Origin: CAWCTB01 sp963798275 | GTDB taxonomy: Bacteria; Acidobacteriota; Terriglobia; Terriglobales; Acidobacteriaceae | Reading direction: 5' to 3' | NCBI GenBank assembly: GCA_963798275.1 | Contig: CAWCTB010000037.1 | Coordinates: forward strand, 1 to 47,429 | Length of the DNA: 47,429 bases | Notes under the pieces: generated by a model | Databases searched by the model: none | Told to the model about the DNA's origin: nothing | What the model saw: only the letters and a program-made list of their open reading frames with translations | Shown: piece after piece, positions 38,978-47,429 of the stretch | Layout: every line of letters begins with the position of its first letter | Numbering within the stretch: position 1 is the first letter of the stretch | Translations under genes and position numbers: made by a program

Positions 38978-39364
38978 TTCAAGTTCGGTCTACAGCCATT
39001 ATCTCGACAAAAACCAGCCCCGGGTTTACGACGTTTTAGGCCTCGGGTCGGGAAATAGGGAGCGGATGTTGTTTTACGACCAACGGGTTCGGGAATACCT
39101 AAAATACCCCAAAACAGCGCGTTGTCAACTTTAATCGAAAATTGAGTGTCAAAAGAGTGAAAAAAAAGTTCATTTTATGGAAAATTATTTCACTGTAAAG
39201 CGGTATTAATATTCTCTTGAAGCGCAATATATTGCAACTTTCTGCCGTTTTCGTTCTTCCACTGTATGTTGAAAAGTTGGACTAAGAATATTGCCTTCAG
39301 TCATTTGGGAGGATAGCGACGATTGGTCATTGATATGCTCCTTACTCTGTGAGGTGGTTTAGGA
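38978..39364. promoter_or_regulatory. A+T-rich divergent control region with palindrome and sigma-54-like site
   Basis: 387 bp between the kinase operon (minus) and the PilZ gene (plus); far more A+T-rich than its surroundings (runs such as GTGAAAAAAAAGTTC). GCAATATATTGC (39224-39235) is a perfect 12-bp palindrome. TTGGTCATTGATATGCT (39323-39339) has the GG-N10-GC spacing of sigma-54 -24/-12 promoters and ends 26 nt before the PilZ start. No coding frame is supported here. Confidence 0.5.
39323..39339 (+). promoter_or_regulatory. Candidate sigma-54 promoter (-24/-12)
   Basis: TTGGTCATTGATATGCT matches the pattern TTGGCAC-N4-TTGCT at the essential GG (39325-39326) and GC (39337-39338) with exact 10-nt spacing. 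The -12 region reads ATGC where TTGC is usual, and the -24 side differs at CAC. Two sigma-54 activators are encoded on either side, which supports the idea. The predicted transcript would begin near 39350 and start with the PilZ gene. Confidence 0.42.
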
Positions 39365-39724
39365 GTGCGTCGAACCGCGTCCATCGGCGAACGTCGGGGT
39401 TGGGATCGCCTGCCAATCTCAATTCCGTTCTTCATCCGCGGAACCAAGAACACCGGGGAGGAGTTTCTGGAGTTTGCCACGGCACTGAACCTCTCGGCCG
39501 GGGGTGTGCTTCTGGCCACCAAGCGCTATCTCGACCCCGGCACTGAAATCAGTCTGGAGGTGCCCGTCGCGCTGGTGAACAAGGCCCAGTTGCCCCGTTC
39601 CGTCTCTCTCTTACACGCTACCGTCCTGCGCTGTACACCTGATCGACAGTACTTCCTGCTGGGGCTTAAGTTCCAAGAACCGCTGTTGAGTGACGCCCCC
39701 AGCCAGGAACCCGAGGAACCCTGA
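39365..39724 (+). CDS. PilZ-domain protein (putative c-di-GMP receptor)
   Basis: 119 residues. The PilZ features RGWDR (RxxxR) near the N-terminus and NLSAGG (D/NxSxxG type) near residue 43 form the usual c-di-GMP-binding motif pair. The start is GTG at 39365, with GAGGTGG about 8 nt upstream. The stop is followed by 231 bp before the second sigma-54 activator start. A c-di-GMP receptor beside a polysaccharide cluster commonly senses the signal that turns matrix synthesis on or off; that role is inference. Confidence 0.8.
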   Translation: MRRTASIGERRGWDRLPISIPFFIRGTKNTGEEFLEFATALNLSAGGVLLATKRYLDPGTEISLEVPVALVNKAQLPRSVSLLHATVLRCTPDRQYFLLGLKFQEPLLSDAPSQEPEEP

Positions 39725-39955
39725 GGCAGGGGAAGGTCCTTACCATAAAGTGAAATTCTTTGCACATCCGGTACTGCAATTCTTTTCTCTTTTAACTTTT
39801 CCGCAATCTCATGCGGCCTCGCCTGTGCTAAAGTAAACGACTCAAGATCAGCTGGTTACGTTCCTATCGCTGGCGTATTGTCCAAGCCAGTCGAGATGGC
39901 CTCAGTAATGCAAACAGTTGGTACAGAGCTATACTGCTCATTTGAGGAATTCGCT

Positions 39956-41011
39956 ATGCCTGTCGGGGGCACAATCAATGAAAGCGCAGTCACGGCGCAG
40001 CAATTACCGCCGGACTCCGTCCTGTTCGGGCAAACTTCCGCCATGCGCGACGTCAAGCAGAAGTTGGAGCGCGTAGCGGGGGCAAACATCTCGGTTCTGG
40101 TCTCCGGAGAGAGCGGCACTGGCAAAGACATCATTGCCCGGCTTCTGCATTTGTATTCTCCTTGGGCGAATGGGCCATTCGTGAAGGTCAATTGCCCGGC
40201 CATTCCTGGAACCCTGCTGGAGAGCGAACTGTTCGGTTACGAAAAAGGGGCGTTCACCGGTGCCTATGGGGCAAAACCGGGGCGGGTTGAGATGGCGCAC
40301 CGCGGGACCTTGTTTCTCGACGAAATCTCGGAACTGGACGCAATGTTGCAGGCCAAGCTGTTGCAATTGCTGCAGGACGGGCAATTCAGCCGCATCGGTG
40401 CCCAGGAAGACAAGAAAGTTGAAGTGCGCGTGGTGTGCGCCACCAATCGCGACCTGCGACACGAGATCGATCATGGCAATTTCCGCCACGACCTGTTTTA
40501 CCGGATCGCGGCCATGACCATTCACCTGCCTCCGCTACGGGAACGGGCTGTTGATTTACCAGTTATTTGTGAGTACCTTTTGAAGTACTACAATGATAAG
40601 CTCAATGGACGAGCTCCGATGCTGCGCCCAGCCCTGCTAGGCAAAATGCAGCGCTATTCATGGCCCGGCAACATCCGTCAGTTGGAAAACCTGATCAAGC
40701 GCTACGTAGTAATGGGTGTCGATGACGTGATCCTGAGTGAGTTGCTGCAGCCGCACGACCATGAGGGATTCGGCGAGTTCACGTTTGAGGGTCCGGTTTC
40801 GTTGAAGAAGCTGACCCGGCAGACGGTGCGAAAAGTCGAGGCGAAAATCATCCTGAGCGCGCTGCACGCCAACAACTGGAATCGTAAAAAGGCGGCGCGC
40901 TCCCTGGATATCAGTTATCGAGCATTGCTGTACAAGTTGAAGGAAGTGGGGATTCCACAGCGAAGATCGAATTCCTCCCCTCCAAAAAACGCGAACGACA
41001 AGGCAGATTGA
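39956..41011 (+). CDS. Sigma-54 activator without receiver domain
   Basis: 351 residues: a short N-terminus of about 25 residues, AAA+ sigma-54-interaction domain with GESGTGKD (Walker A), GAFTGA and LFLDEISELDAMLQAKLLQLLQDGQFSRIG, then Fis-type helix-turn-helix WNRKKAARSLDISYRALLYKLKE. ATG 39956 has GAGGA 7 nt upstream; further starts exist at 39896 and 39908. With no receiver it may be constitutively active, or controlled by abundance or by a partner. It directly precedes the polysaccharide export gene (22 nt), so it is probably the cluster's dedicated activator. Confidence 0.9.
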   Translation: MPVGGTINESAVTAQQLPPDSVLFGQTSAMRDVKQKLERVAGANISVLVSGESGTGKDIIARLLHLYSPWANGPFVKVNCPAIPGTLLESELFGYEKGAFTGAYGAKPGRVEMAHRGTLFLDEISELDAMLQAKLLQLLQDGQFSRIGAQEDKKVEVRVVCATNRDLRHEIDHGNFRHDLFYRIAAMTIHLPPLRERAVDLPVICEYLLKYYNDKLNGRAPMLRPALLGKMQRYSWPGNIRQLENLIKRYVVMGVDDVILSELLQPHDHEGFGEFTFEGPVSLKKLTRQTVRKVEAKIILSALHANNWNRKKAARSLDISYRALLYKLKEVGIPQRRSNSSPPKNANDKAD

Positions 41012-41033
41012 TCCCGGCCAGGAAAGGTAACGA

Positions 41034-41756
41034 ATGCAACTTCGCAAAGCTGTTTTTGGGAACCAGATCGTATTCATACTCGCTCTATTGCTGGTAGTTG
41101 CCATGTACGCCCGCCCGGCGCGGGCACAGGATGCCGCCGCCGCTGCCGCCGGAACCGCCCCGTCCCAGGCACCCGACTCGGGAAAGGCCGCGGACACCGC
41201 TAAGGCACAGCCGGGCAGTGCGGGCACGGGCACGGACACGCAACCCCCGCGTGCCGCGGACGTGCGTCCCGAATCGTACGTTATCGGGGCCGAGGACCAA
41301 TTGATAATCAACGTCTGGAAGGAGCCGGAGATGTCGCGTGCCGTTCCAGTCCGTCCCGACGGCATGATTTCGCTGCCACTGCTCGGCGATATCCGGGCGG
41401 CTGGTTACACGCCCCTACAGCTCCAGGACCAGATCACCGCCGAGTTGAAGAAGCTGATATCCGACCCGCAGGTAACCGTTATTGTTACCGAAGTGCGGAG
41501 TCTGACCTTCAACGTGGTTGGCCAGGTGATGAAGCCCGGCTATTATCCGCTTACCCGTAAAATGACGGTATTGGACGCGATTGCCCTGGCGGGCGGGTTC
41601 CGCGATTTTGCCAAGACGAAGAAAATCTATGTATTGCGCACCGCGGCTGACGGTAAGCAGGAGCGACTGCCCTTCAATTATAAGGATGTGATCAAGGGCA
41701 CGAACCCGCAGGAGAATATCGATCTGCAGCCGCGCGACACGGTAGTGGTCCCGTAG
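41034..41756 (+). CDS. Polysaccharide export protein (Wza type)
   Basis: 240 residues with a signal peptide (NQIVFILALLLVVAMYARPARA) and a low-complexity Ala/Thr/Pro spacer, then a Poly_export domain (YVIGAEDQLIINVWKEPEMSRAVPVRPDGMISLPLLGDI) and a SLBB-like segment (TFNVVGQVMKPGYYPLTRKMTVLDAIALAGGF). No lipobox Cys is visible. It should form the outer-membrane or periplasmic part of the export channel for exopolysaccharide. It is the first structural gene of the cluster and lies 22 nt downstream of the sigma-54 activator. Confidence 0.93.
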   Translation: MQLRKAVFGNQIVFILALLLVVAMYARPARAQDAAAAAAGTAPSQAPDSGKAADTAKAQPGSAGTGTDTQPPRAADVRPESYVIGAEDQLIINVWKEPEMSRAVPVRPDGMISLPLLGDIRAAGYTPLQLQDQITAELKKLISDPQVTVIVTEVRSLTFNVVGQVMKPGYYPLTRKMTVLDAIALAGGFRDFAKTKKIYVLRTAADGKQERLPFNYKDVIKGTNPQENIDLQPRDTVVVP

Positions 41757-41774
41757 GGCGTGAAAGGAGGCGTC

Positions 41775-43121
41775 GTGAAACGAGGTTTCAAGCTCCTACT
41801 CGCAGTGAGCTTCGCGATGGCGCTGACGTCGTGGGGACAGACCCCTGACGATACGGGTACAACTGCGACTCCACAGGTGGGGCCGACGCCGCAATATACC
41901 CACCCGGACCAATTGCCATCGCTCAATTTTCTGGGGGAGGCGGTAGCGAGTTCAACCCTGACCCTGGGGGTAAGAGGCGGCTATAACTATCAGTCCTACC
42001 AAACGGCGGGCTACTCGGGATTGAATCGCATTTTTATTGGCGGTAACGCCGGAATTATCAGTATCCACCCCAAGTGGGACTTTACGTTCAGTTATTCGGG
42101 TAGTATGAACATAGAACCCCAGCAAACCGACTACAACTATTTCGGGCAAAATGCTGGCGTCGATATCCTGTATCAGCTTTCGCCACATTGGCAGATCCAC
42201 GCCAGTGACCGGTACCTATATACTTCGGATCCGTTTGAGAGCTACTTCATCTACTCCGGGCCCCCTCTGCCCAATCAACCCAATCCGGTATTCTACTATC
42301 CGACGCTGCAGACCCAGCAGAATACCGGGACTTTGGAGTTGGCTGACCAGCTCACACGCGTTGATTCGATCACATTAACGGGCGGTATTGGCTCCAATCA
42401 CTATGGCAATTACTCTCCATCGCTGGTTACCGGTTCGCTGTATAACGTGCAGTCTTACAGCGGCGGCGCAAACTATACGCATCAATTTTCCCCCAGGTTA
42501 ACGCTAGGCGGAGGATATTCCTTCACCAGTCTGGACTTTAGTCACGGTTTCCAGCGTACCGGCATTAGCCAGATACAGTTTATTGCGGACTACAAACTGT
42601 CGCCATCGATTTTGATATCCGGCTATGTTGGCCCTGAATATGTCAGCGCTAAGGATACGATCAATTTTTTTGGGTTCCTGTTTACCGTGCACCAGTCCTC
42701 CTGGACGCCCGCGTTTGGAGCGAACTTTAGCTGGAGAGGCTTGCGAAATTCGCTGACCGCCGGGTTTGCCCGACAGACCTCCAGTGGCGGAGGACTGCTC
42801 GCTACAACCTACATCAACTCGGTGAGGGCGGCCTATACGCGCCAACTTACCGCGAAGTGGACCGCCACGGTCAGTGGGCAATATGGCAACAACCAGTCAT
42901 TCACTACCAATCAATCGCAGTTGCCCAACCGCGGTTACACGACGGCGGGTTTTCTGGTCGCGGCCTCGCGCAGGATTTCCCAGTCGATGGGCTTGAGCCT
43001 GAACTACGGATTTGTGCATCAGAGTTATACCAATATCTACGCGCTGGGAACATCGACCTTCAATTACAGTGCGGCCGGAATTTCGCTCGACTACAACTGG
43101 AAACATCCCCTGGGACGGTAA
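41775..43121 (+). CDS. Outer-membrane beta-barrel protein of polysaccharide cluster
   Basis: 448 residues with a signal peptide (KRGFKLLLAVSFAMALTSWGQ) and a mature chain rich in Gly, Tyr, Ser and Thr with alternating hydrophobic residues and a terminal aromatic region (FNYSAAGISLDYNWKHPLGR), as in outer-membrane barrels. Proteins of this type accompany exosortase-linked polysaccharide genes. AAAGGAGG four bases before GTG 41775 decides the start over GTG 41760. It ends six bases before the start of the chain-length gene. Confidence 0.85.
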   Translation: MKRGFKLLLAVSFAMALTSWGQTPDDTGTTATPQVGPTPQYTHPDQLPSLNFLGEAVASSTLTLGVRGGYNYQSYQTAGYSGLNRIFIGGNAGIISIHPKWDFTFSYSGSMNIEPQQTDYNYFGQNAGVDILYQLSPHWQIHASDRYLYTSDPFESYFIYSGPPLPNQPNPVFYYPTLQTQQNTGTLELADQLTRVDSITLTGGIGSNHYGNYSPSLVTGSLYNVQSYSGGANYTHQFSPRLTLGGGYSFTSLDFSHGFQRTGISQIQFIADYKLSPSILISGYVGPEYVSAKDTINFFGFLFTVHQSSWTPAFGANFSWRGLRNSLTAGFARQTSSGGGLLATTYINSVRAAYTRQLTAKWTATVSGQYGNNQSFTTNQSQLPNRGYTTAGFLVAASRRISQSMGLSLNYGFVHQSYTNIYALGTSTFNYSAAGISLDYNWKHPLGR

Positions 43122-43126
43122 AGCAT

Positions 43127-44723
43127 ATGGAAGAATTTGATGATCAGAAACCACTGCGAGGAATAGATGATTACTGGGCCATTGTGGCCCGCCGGAAATG
43201 GTGGATCATTGGACCGCTGTTTATCGGATGGCTTCTGGTGTTTCTGTCGGCGTGGGTCATACCCGCGAAGTACACCTCGGAGGCGGTGATCCTGGTCGAG
43301 CAACCCAAGGTTCCCGAGCACTATGTCCTGCCAAATGTGCAGGTGGATCTGGGCGAGCGCCTGCAAGCGATCACCCAGCAGGTCTTGAGCCGCACCCGTC
43401 TGCTGGCGATCATCAACAACCTGCATCTGTATCAGAGTTTTCTGACGCCAACCCCCGACGATCAGGTCACGGCCATGCGTAAGGACATTAAGATCGACTT
43501 GGTGGAAACGCCGAGCTCGCGGCCCGGGGCGCAGGAATTGACTGCGTTCAAGGTCTCCTACACCTCCAGCCGGCCCGTGATCGCGCAGCAAGTCAACACC
43601 CAACTGGCTTCGTTCTTCGTCGATGAGAACATCCGCGCCAGCCAGCAGCAATCCGAGAGCACCACTCAATTTCTGGATTCCCAGCTGAAGGCAGCCGCCG
43701 CCTCCCTGGTGGAGCAGGAAGCCAAACTCAGCGAGTTTCAGAAGAAGCACATGGGTGTGCTGCCGCAAGACGCGCAGACGAACATCCAGGTGTTGGCCGG
43801 CACCGAGGCGCAACTCCAGGCCGCCGTCGACGCCCGCAACCGCGCCCTGCAACAACAGACTTACCTGACGTCGTTAGCTGCTCAATACGACGCAGTGGGT
43901 GTCGATGCGATTGGAGGAGCCGGCGATCCATGTCGATCGATCAGCAAATTGAATCCGCACGGGCCCAGCTTGCCGATCTGCAGTCAAAATACACCAACGA
44001 TCATCCCGATATTCGCAAGCTGAAGGAGTCGATCGCCAACCTCGAGGCCCTCAAGGAAAAGCAGGACAAGGAAGCGAAAGAGGCCCTCGGTCAGGCGAAC
44101 GCGTCGGACAAGGACACTGACGCCGACACCAAACCGACCACCAGTCCCGCTCAGTTTAAGGCGATGGCTCCAGTCATGCAGGTTCAAAGCGAAATCAAGG
44201 CCAACAAGATCGAGATTCAGACGCGTGATGCCGAGATCAGGCGTTTGCAGGAAAAAGCGGCTTTGTACCAGGCCCGGCTCAACATGTCGCCCACGGTTGA
44301 GGCGGAGATGAATCAGTTGAACCGCGATTATGACCAGAGCAAAAAGGGTTATGACGATCTCCTGGAAAAGCGAGATGCCTCAGGCCTGGCCACAAATCTG
44401 GAAGGCAACAATATGGCGAACAGTTTCGGGTAATCGATCCGCCTAACTTGCCGGAAAAGGCTTCCTTTCCTGATCGCTTTAAGTTCTCCCTCGCCGGACT
44501 GGGGCTGGGAATGGTACTGGCAGTTCTGCTGGGGGGCGGACTCGGATTTTGGATTATCGTATTGCGGCGAATAGGACTGGGCGGAGGCGAGTCCGCTTCC
44601 CGTTCTGGCCGAAGTTCCTCCGTCGCCAACAGAAAGGGAGCTGGCCGCGGCCCGATGGAAGCCATGGATCGCCCTGACCGCCGCGATCCTGCATTCATCA
44701 TCATTCCTTCGGGAATCGTGTAG
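43127..44723 (+). CDS. Polysaccharide chain-length determinant (Wzz type), multiply frameshifted
   Basis: The first frame (43127-about 43925) has the N-terminal membrane helix KWWIIGPLFIGWLLVFLSAWVI and then YTSEAVILVEQPKVPEHYV. It continues in a second frame (43930 on: IDQQIESARAQLADLQSKY, a coiled coil, to EMNQLNRDYDQSKKGYDDLLEKR), then a third with SLAGLGLGMVLAVLLGGGL (second membrane helix). A fourth frame holds PVLAEVPPSPTERELAAA. At least three frame breaks, near 43925, 44430 and 44560, interrupt a gene that is otherwise a normal Wzz/exosortase-type chain-length protein. In intact form it controls polysaccharide length with the tyrosine kinase. Confidence 0.85.
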
Positions 44724-44745
44724 GCATTTTATGGGGGTTAGTTTA

Positions 44746-45652
44746 GTGTATAAGTAATTCTTTGGATTTACTCGAAATCCGTTTGAGATCAGCCCTGACC
44801 CATTTTTCTATGACCCAACGCCGCGGCACAAGACCTCAGGCCCTGGCGAACCTCCACTATGGAGTGGGTCGCAAAAGGGCTTCATTGTTATCACCGGGGA
44901 AGTTGGCACGGGCAAGACATTGTTGGTGCGCTGCCTGCTCGCTGAACTGCGCAAGAACAATATCGCTTTTGGCGATGCGTCGACCCGCTGCTGACCAGCG
45001 TGGAATTCTTCCAGTACATCATGGCTGACTTGGGCCTGCCTTATGCTGGCCAAAGCAAGACGGAAATGCTGCTTGACCTGAATCGATTTCTATCAGCGGC
45101 ATGCTCGTGGCCTGATTACCGCGCTGGTGATCGACGAAGCCCAGTCGCTGCGTCCCGACCTGCTGCAAGAAATCCAGTTGCTGACGAACCTTGAAACCTC
45201 GCAGCAGAAGTTGCTGCAGATCGTTTTGATGGGGCAGCCGGAATTGGAAATGCAGTTGGATTCTGCGGAACTGCGCCAGTTGCAGCGGGTGGCGCTGCGT
45301 TGCCAGCTGCTTCCGCTGGATCAGGAACAGACCCGGGCTCAACGTGCTGGGCCGGCTGGAGTGGGCTGGAGCTCCTGCCGAATCGAGCTTGTTCTCGGAA
45401 GAGTCGCTCGCGCAGGTGTTCGAGTTTTCCCGGGGTATCCCGCGCATCATCAATAACCTTTGCGAGAACGCACTGGTGAGTGCCTTCGCTCGTCAGCAGC
45501 GCGTTATCAGTGGCGATATTATCGCCGAGATTGCAGCCGATTTCCGGCTGGTTCCGGCCTCATCGGTTCCGGAAGCAACCACAGCCAACAATCCAACGCG
45601 GGAAGAAAACAACGAGGAGCCTGCTGCGTTCCTTGTTCCGCGCCTTGCGTAG
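44746..45652 (+). CDS. ExeA-like AAA ATPase of polysaccharide cluster (heavily disrupted)
   Basis: Fragments in different frames assemble into an exosortase-type accessory ATPase: FFGFTRNPFEISPDP, then GEVGTGKTLLVRCLLAELRKN (Walker A near 44900), LVIDEAQ (Walker B near 45125), LLTNLETSQQKLLQIVLMGQPELE and finally SLFSEESLAQVFEFSRGIPRIINNLCENAL in frame to the stop at 45652. A TAA at 44755 interrupts the first codons, AAAA at 44873-44876 lacks one A for RKKGF, and other breaks lie near 44960, 45090 and 45340. The order is right for an intact gene, so sequencing error is the likely cause; real decay is also possible. Start codon uncertain. Confidence 0.75.
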
Positions 45653-46227
45653 CATGGGATGCCCAGACCCTGGAAGAGAAACCGATGCAGTCAGTTGCCG
45701 GGAGCTGACATCAGCCCAAAGATCGATGCGTCTGCAGCTGTTCGCAAGGAGACAATCCTAACCCCTCTCCTCTCTGACCACACCCGCTCAGCCATCAGCC
45801 CCTCAAGGAAATCGCCGTGGCTGCCCAAAGCGATGTGATGGAAGCCCCTCCCCATGGCGGAGGACGTTTGGTGCTCACCAGTTGCCCAGCTGCTTGAGAC
45901 GCTGGCACTGAGACCGGGTTCCCCACTCCCCGAGGAGAGGCTGTCACGGTCTCCAGCCTCAGGTTTGGTGGGATGTTTGTGCTTGCAGATGGCTTGTGCA
46001 GGCGGCCAGCCCTGAGCAGCTGTTGGCTGTCAGCCGGCCGGCTGTTAGGAAGGAAGGCTGGTGTGGTGGTGCCTGCCGTTGTTTGCACAGCGCACTCTGC
46101 TGAATCGTGTTCCTGCTGGATGGGAGAGTGACTGCGGGTGTCATGGCAGTGAGTCGCTGTCGCCTGCTCCCTGTCCGGGATTGCGCATGGCAGGAAGGGA
46201 AGCTGGCGATTGAAAACGGACTTATAA
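45653..46227. other. Interval without supported coding frame where a kinase N-terminus is expected
   Basis: 575 bp between the ATPase and recognisable tyrosine-kinase sequence, close to the size needed for the missing N-terminal half (Walker A and B region). No frame across it encodes recognisable kinase sequence. Short in-frame hints (GRLVLTSCPAA near 45870) could be remains of a GxxLVTS-type strand, but this is weak. The part from about 45890 to 46210 is TG/CA-rich and relatively CpG-poor: I count about 15 CpG in 310 bp, against about 21 in the following 260 bp. Confidence 0.5.
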
Positions 46228-46634
46228 GCCGGAAGGCCGCCTCTCTGGTCCCTGTCCGCCGGCCGCGGTATCACCGAACCTCTGCCTTTGCTGGAGTCGG
46301 TTGGGTTCGCCAGCATGCTGCAGAACATTTCCCTGAACTTCGACTGGGTGGTTCTCGATTGCACCCCCATGCTGCCCATGGCCGATGCTTTTTCCTGGCC
46401 CGACTCTCCGATGGCGTACTGGTGGTCGTTCGCGAGGGTCACACTCGCCGTAAGGTGCTGAACAAGGCACTCGAATCCGTGGAACGAAATAAGCTCCTCG
46501 GAGTCGTGTTCAACGAAGTGTCAGCCCAGCAGGTCAGCTACGACCGCTATTACGGCCAGTACGGTTACTACGGATACGGCAAATCGAATGGCCGCAAATC
46601 GGACACGGAAAAGGGTAAAGCGGCTTCTGCATGA
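46228..46634 (+). pseudogene. Tyrosine-protein kinase (BY-kinase, CpsD/CapB type), C-terminal part only
   Basis: The C-terminal half of a bacterial tyrosine kinase: LWSLSAGRGITEPLPLLES, FDWVVLDCTPMLPMADA (Walker B-like), then in a second frame LARLSDGVLVVVREGHTRRKVLNKALESV and LLGVVFNEV. It ends in a Tyr-rich tail (DRYYGQYGYYGYGK) typical of autophosphorylation sites. The break falls in a T run at 46389-46393; one more T restores ADAFFLARLSDG. The N-terminal half with Walker A is not recognisable upstream. The stop overlaps the next start (ATGA, 46631-46634). In intact form it would work with the chain-length protein. Confidence 0.8.
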
Positions 46635-47429
46635 TTCGGCTGTTCAATGCCTATTTTCCCACCAGGACGTTGCTGCTCACTCTGACCGAGGCCATCCTCG
46701 TCACCTTGGGCTTCGTCTTGGCGGTGGTTCTTTGGGCGGGAACACCCCTCGACGCAAACGTATACCTGATGTACGAAAATGGAATCGGGAGGATCGCAAT
46801 TGTGGTTGCGGTCTTCCTGATCCTCATGTACTACTTCGACTTATATAACTCCTTCGGTCTCACCAATCGTCGCGAAGTGCTTACCCGGCTGGTTGGGGTT
46901 CTGGGTTGCACTTTCGTCGCTCTTGCCGTCCTGTACTATACCTTCCCCGACGCCAGCCTCGGCGGCAGCGTCCTGTGGATCGGAATTGCCATCGTCGCCA
47001 TCACGGTCCCGCTCTGGCGCAGCGTTTTCTTTATCCTGAACCGGTCACCACGCTTCGCTGAGCGTGCCGTTATCTTCGGCGACGGGCCTTTGGCGGGGCC
47101 CCTCATCGAGGAAATCGGTCGCCGCAAGGAACTTGGCATCAGGGTCGCCGGCTTCGTCGGCAAGTCGTGTCCGGTAGAGGGGCTGCCATGCGTCGATACC
47201 GACTCGCTTTCCGAGTTGTCCGGGCGCGAGGGTGTTCGCAGGATCGTGGTCACCATGGCCGATCGCCGGGCAAGCTTCCGGTCGAAGCTCTGCTCAAACT
47301 GAAAGCCAGTGGCGTGCACATCCAGGACGGCCCCGAATACTACGAGACGGTTACGGGCAGGATTCCCCTGGAGTCGCTGCGTCTCAGCTGGCTGTTGTTT
47401 TCCCCCGGATTCCACGTGCCTGCGGCGCT
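46631..47429 (+). CDS. Exosortase-type sugar transferase (EpsE/WbaP-like), partial
   Basis: N-terminal part of a membrane sugar-phosphate transferase: several membrane helices (TLLLTLTEAILVTLGFVLAVVLW and others), then a Rossmann-like domain RAVIFGDGPLAGPLIEEI. After the stop of the first frame at 47302 a second frame continues LPVEALLKLKASGVHIQDG and PEYYETVTGRIPLESLRLSWLLFSPGFHVP, the signature of exosortase-linked glycosyltransferases. The break is at GGG 47268-47270; one added G restores GKLPVEALL. The gene runs off the window end, so its catalytic domain is not seen. It should start undecaprenyl-linked polysaccharide synthesis. Confidence 0.87.

Noticed and set aside
39277..39297. TTGGACTAAGAATATTGCC as a sigma-54 promoter
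   Set aside because: The GG and GC are separated by 12 nt instead of 10, so the spacing rule fails.
45795..46442. Minus-strand frame of 215 codons across the anomalous block
   Set aside because: Runs antisense through real kinase sequence at its start; no homology or domain pattern.

Overview
The window looks like chromosomal DNA of an acidobacterium (Acidobacteriota, probably class Terriglobia). The basis is a MacB-type permease of the acidobacterial duplicated-permease (ADOP) class, GC-rich coding DNA of mostly housekeeping type, small secreted proteins of a kind common in that phylum, and an exopolysaccharide cluster of exosortase/PEP-CTERM type under sigma-54 control. No rRNA, tRNA, CRISPR array, integrase or transposase was found. 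The assignment is inferred from protein content only.

Layout. 1-5.7 kb (minus strand): a MoxR/ChlI-like AAA+ ATPase and its VWA partner, then a large MscS-family channel. 5.9-10.8 kb: msrA, an RMD1/DUF155-like membrane-anchored protein, a short-chain dehydrogenase, a conserved hypothetical, a secreted protein behind a long and potentially structured leader, and shikimate kinase. 10.9-21.8 kb: a small ORF, recO, glyQ, glyS and pyruvate phosphate dikinase, then an isolated two-gene split VgrG-like module (gpD-like hub and gpV-like spike of contractile injection systems), then ffh. 21.9-36.6 kb: a cation/proton antiporter, secreted and lipoprotein genes including a di-heme cytochrome c, an EVE-domain protein, the ADOP permease, a GH3 glycosidase, a cNMP-domain/thioredoxin-like/flavoprotein-reductase fusion, a carotenoid-dehydrogenase-like oxidoreductase, and hemB.

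36.7-47.4 kb is the most system-like region. A histidine kinase/sigma-54 response regulator pair is divergent from a PilZ gene, a second sigma-54 activator without a receiver domain, a Wza-type export protein, an outer-membrane barrel, a Wzz-type chain-length protein, an ExeA-like AAA ATPase, the C-terminal part of a BY-type tyrosine kinase, and the start of an EpsE/WbaP-like sugar transferase that runs off the window. This order matches exosortase-associated exopolysaccharide loci. The two sigma-54 activators have near-identical Fis-type recognition helices, and a -24/-12-like site lies upstream of the PilZ gene, so joint control of polysaccharide output is a reasonable hypothesis.

Data quality. 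Eight genes carry apparent frame breaks, several in homopolymers. They are sparse before 43.9 kb (near 1000, 6890, 23085 and 29093) and dense after it, where almost every gene is broken. A block at about 45.89-46.21 kb has unusual base composition and no supported reading frame. I read most of these as assembly or sequencing errors, not gene decay, but this cannot be settled from the sequence alone.
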